From Bacteroidales bacterium M3 (GTDB lineage Bacteria > Bacteroidota > Bacteroidia > Bacteroidales > Muribaculaceae): a DNA stretch of 64,000 nucleotides. The notes under the pieces are model-generated. The model saw nothing but the letters and a program-made list of their open reading frames with translations, was not told the DNA's origin and ran no database searches. The position numbers and the translations under genes are program-made. Positions 62,377 through 64,000 of the stretch are shown piece after piece (within the stretch, counting starts at the first letter, position 1; every line of letters begins with the position of its first letter). The stretch spans positions 1 through 64,000 of the forward strand of contig LUJN01000042.1 in NCBI GenBank assembly GCA_001689445.1. Reading direction: 5' to 3'.

Positions 62377-64000
62377 TTAGTTTGCAAAGTCGATGGACAG
62401 TCCCATCAGGAACTTTCGCGGATTGAGTGGGTAGTGTGGCATGGAAAAATAGTTGCTGCCCGTGAGCCCCTGGTTGACGTGGGAGAACAGCAGGTAAAAC
62501 CTCACTTTGCTCAACCGCATGTTGAGGTAGGCATTCATGAACGGGTAGTTGCCGCAGTCGATCTCACGTTGGTTATAGAACGACATGGTGGCTGGCTGGT
62601 ATGCGACACTCTTGTACTTGGTGTAGTAGTCGCAGTCGACACCAAACTGCACGTTGAGTACCCGCGCTATCTTGAACAGCAGGAAAAGGTTGGTGTACAC
62701 CGCAAATTTAGGCAACGGCACCACTGCATCGTTTGATGACGTCTGATAGGTGAGCCGGTTGTTCCAATGCAGTATGCCCACCTTGAAATCCTGCTCAAGG
62801 CGTGCGCTGAACACCTGCACACTCCCCCCGTGCTGTGTAGGAAGGCACTTTGGGTTGAAGTAAATGAGGTTTTGCGCGTTTTCCACCCCTACGTTGAGGC
62901 GCGTGCGCGTATGGGGAACGTCAAGTATGCCGCCAAACCTCAGGCGGCGCGTCTTGCCGAAATCATTGTCCCATATGAAATGGTTGGATACGTAGTGCTT
63001 CATCAGGTAGGGCGCGGCCTCGTTGCGGAACATCCCGTAGCCGGTTATCGTCACCGAGTCGCCGAGCAACCTGAACCGTGTCGACACATTGCCCTCCACC
63101 TTGATGTCGCCGGCAACGTCACCGACAACCCCAATCTCTCCCGTCACGTCATATCTCAACAACGCCCCGCGTTGCTTGGTGAGCTGTGCGCCTACCCATA
63201 GCAGGTTTTGCGTTGCCGCGTGAGGCACGCGGCTCGTGAGCGGGTAGGGGGATAGTGTGCTTTCCTCGGGCAGTGGTATGGGCACGGTGTCGGTCGTCTG
63301 GTTGTATCGGCGCACCTCATATGTGGCATATGCCGCCAATCCGGCCTTGGCATATTTGTGGAAACCCTCCAGAAGAGACACCCCGAGAGTGTTTTTTATC
63401 GACCAATAGGAGGTGCGGTCGTCGGCACCCGCAGGATTGAGGTATGTGTGTTGCCAGAAGTCTGCGGCCTGTGACGGCTCCTTGTTGAGGAATATGTGTT
63501 TGGCACCCTTGTAGTCAAAGGTCCATATGAAGCTCATCACCGGGATATAGGTCTTGACCGAGGTCGTGTCGTCTATCCACTCCTCGTGGTAGTGCCCCAC
63601 CTTGTAGCGGTGGTTCATGAAAAATTGTTGCCCGACAATCTTTGAGAACGCCCCGGTGAGGCGGGTTGGGATGGACTTGGCGTTGACCGATGTCTGTCCC
63701 CCTTGCAGCTGCGCGGGGTCGGTGATATAGAGGTCGTCGGTGATGCCGCCGTTCTCCTTGTTGAGCAGGTTGTAGTGGTTGTAGAACGTCTGCAGCTCGT
63801 AACGGTCGCCCATATATGACCCTGACGCGCCCCATATCAGGTCCTTTGCCGCCTGGAAATCGTAGCTGCCCTTGGAGTAGATGTAGTCGACCATCGCGCC
63901 GACCTGTATCTTTGGCCCGGCATTGCCCGAGAATACGCCGCGCAGACGGTCTTGCCCGTTATCGCGTCCCCCGCCGGTGTTGTAGCTCAACAGGGTCATC
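62377..64000 (-). CDS. Putative outer-membrane porin (partial, 5' end outside window)
   Basis: At least 540 residues of a beta-barrel protein lie in the window. Alternating hydrophobic strands with aromatic girdles run throughout (VGAMVDYIYSKGSYDFQAAK, RYELQTFYNHYNLLNKENGG, RFYLLFSHVNQGLTGSNYFS), and it ends in LSIDFAN. It resembles the large 'putative porin' family of Bacteroidetes, usually 600-700 aa. The frame stays open to the right edge of the window, so the signal peptide and first strands are missing; the Met at 63999 is probably internal. Confidence 0.82.
   Translation of the reverse strand, partial: MTLLSYNTGGGRDNGQDRLRGVFSGNAGPKIQVGAMVDYIYSKGSYDFQAAKDLIWGASGSYMGDRYELQTFYNHYNLLNKENGGITDDLYITDPAQLQGGQTSVNAKSIPTRLTGAFSKIVGQQFFMNHRYKVGHYHEEWIDDTTSVKTYIPVMSFIWTFDYKGAKHIFLNKEPSQAADFWQHTYLNPAGADDRTSYWSIKNTLGVSLLEGFHKYAKAGLAAYATYEVRRYNQTTDTVPIPLPEESTLSPYPLTSRVPHAATQNLLWVGAQLTKQRGALLRYDVTGEIGVVGDVAGDIKVEGNVSTRFRLLGDSVTITGYGMFRNEAAPYLMKHYVSNHFIWDNDFGKTRRLRFGGILDVPHTRTRLNVGVENAQNLIYFNPKCLPTQHGGSVQVFSARLEQDFKVGILHWNNRLTYQTSSNDAVVPLPKFAVYTNLFLLFKIARVLNVQFGVDCDYYTKYKSVAYQPATMSFYNQREIDCGNYPFMNAYLNMRLSKVRFYLLFSHVNQGLTGSNYFSMPHYPLNPRKFLMGLSIDFAN

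Overview
This window looks like a chromosomal segment of a Bacteroidales bacterium, possibly of the Muribaculaceae (the family is an inference). The order is supported by the run purH-mreB-mreC-mreD-mrdA-rodA, a DUF4286-type gene overlapping ruvC, an M49 peptidase close to the Bacteroides form, a UpxY-type antiterminator at the head of a capsule locus, a CarboxypepD_reg/TonB-type outer-membrane receptor, and repeated promoter-like boxes of the Bacteroidetes type (TTTG, about 19 bases, TAnnTTTG).

Layout. 1-160: the 3' end of an rRNA operon (5S and terminator). 374-5242: a leftward operon of a coiled-coil membrane protein, an MgtC-type protein, a CPA2 cation/proton antiporter and an EamA transporter. 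5354-9260: a 2[4Fe-4S] ferredoxin; rightward genes for a glycosyltransferase, a GYF_2/CD225 membrane protein, a DUF4286-type protein and RuvC; an orphan tyrosine recombinase behind a nested dyad; and rpmH. 9395-12124: a secreted GH13 enzyme. 12297-19580: the leftward purH/mre/mrd cell-shape operon. 19770-20270: flavodoxin. 20413-26205: a leftward operon of dxr, an M50 site-2 protease, an RlmI-type methyltransferase and dipeptidyl peptidase III.

26297-54726 is the centrepiece: 28 leftward genes in one tight run forming a capsule/exopolysaccharide locus. It starts with upxY and has a Wzx flippase, an EpsG-type polymerase, eleven glycosyltransferases, two O-acetylation candidates, a UDP-sugar 6-dehydrogenase, two DegT aminotransferases, two ATP-grasp ligases, a fold-III PLP decarboxylase, a HAD hydrolase, gmd and fcl for GDP-L-fucose, and two different lipid-carrier sugar-phosphate transferases (PglC-type and WecA-type). 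It ends with a LytM-fold protein that has lost its zinc ligands. The middle of the locus (about 38-50.6 kb) is clearly AT-rich against GC-rich flanks, which fits an exchanged cassette inside a conserved frame.

55061-64000: a TonB-dependent receptor, valS, a possible 36-aa membrane microprotein, a LysO exporter split over two genes, a periplasmic solute-binding protein, and a putative outer-membrane porin cut by the window edge.

The best candidate for something not yet described is the block PglC-type transferase / decarboxylase / ATP-grasp / PglE-type aminotransferase / HAD (30377-35109). It suggests an amino sugar that carries an amide-linked group made on site. No CRISPR array, insertion sequence or tRNA gene was seen.
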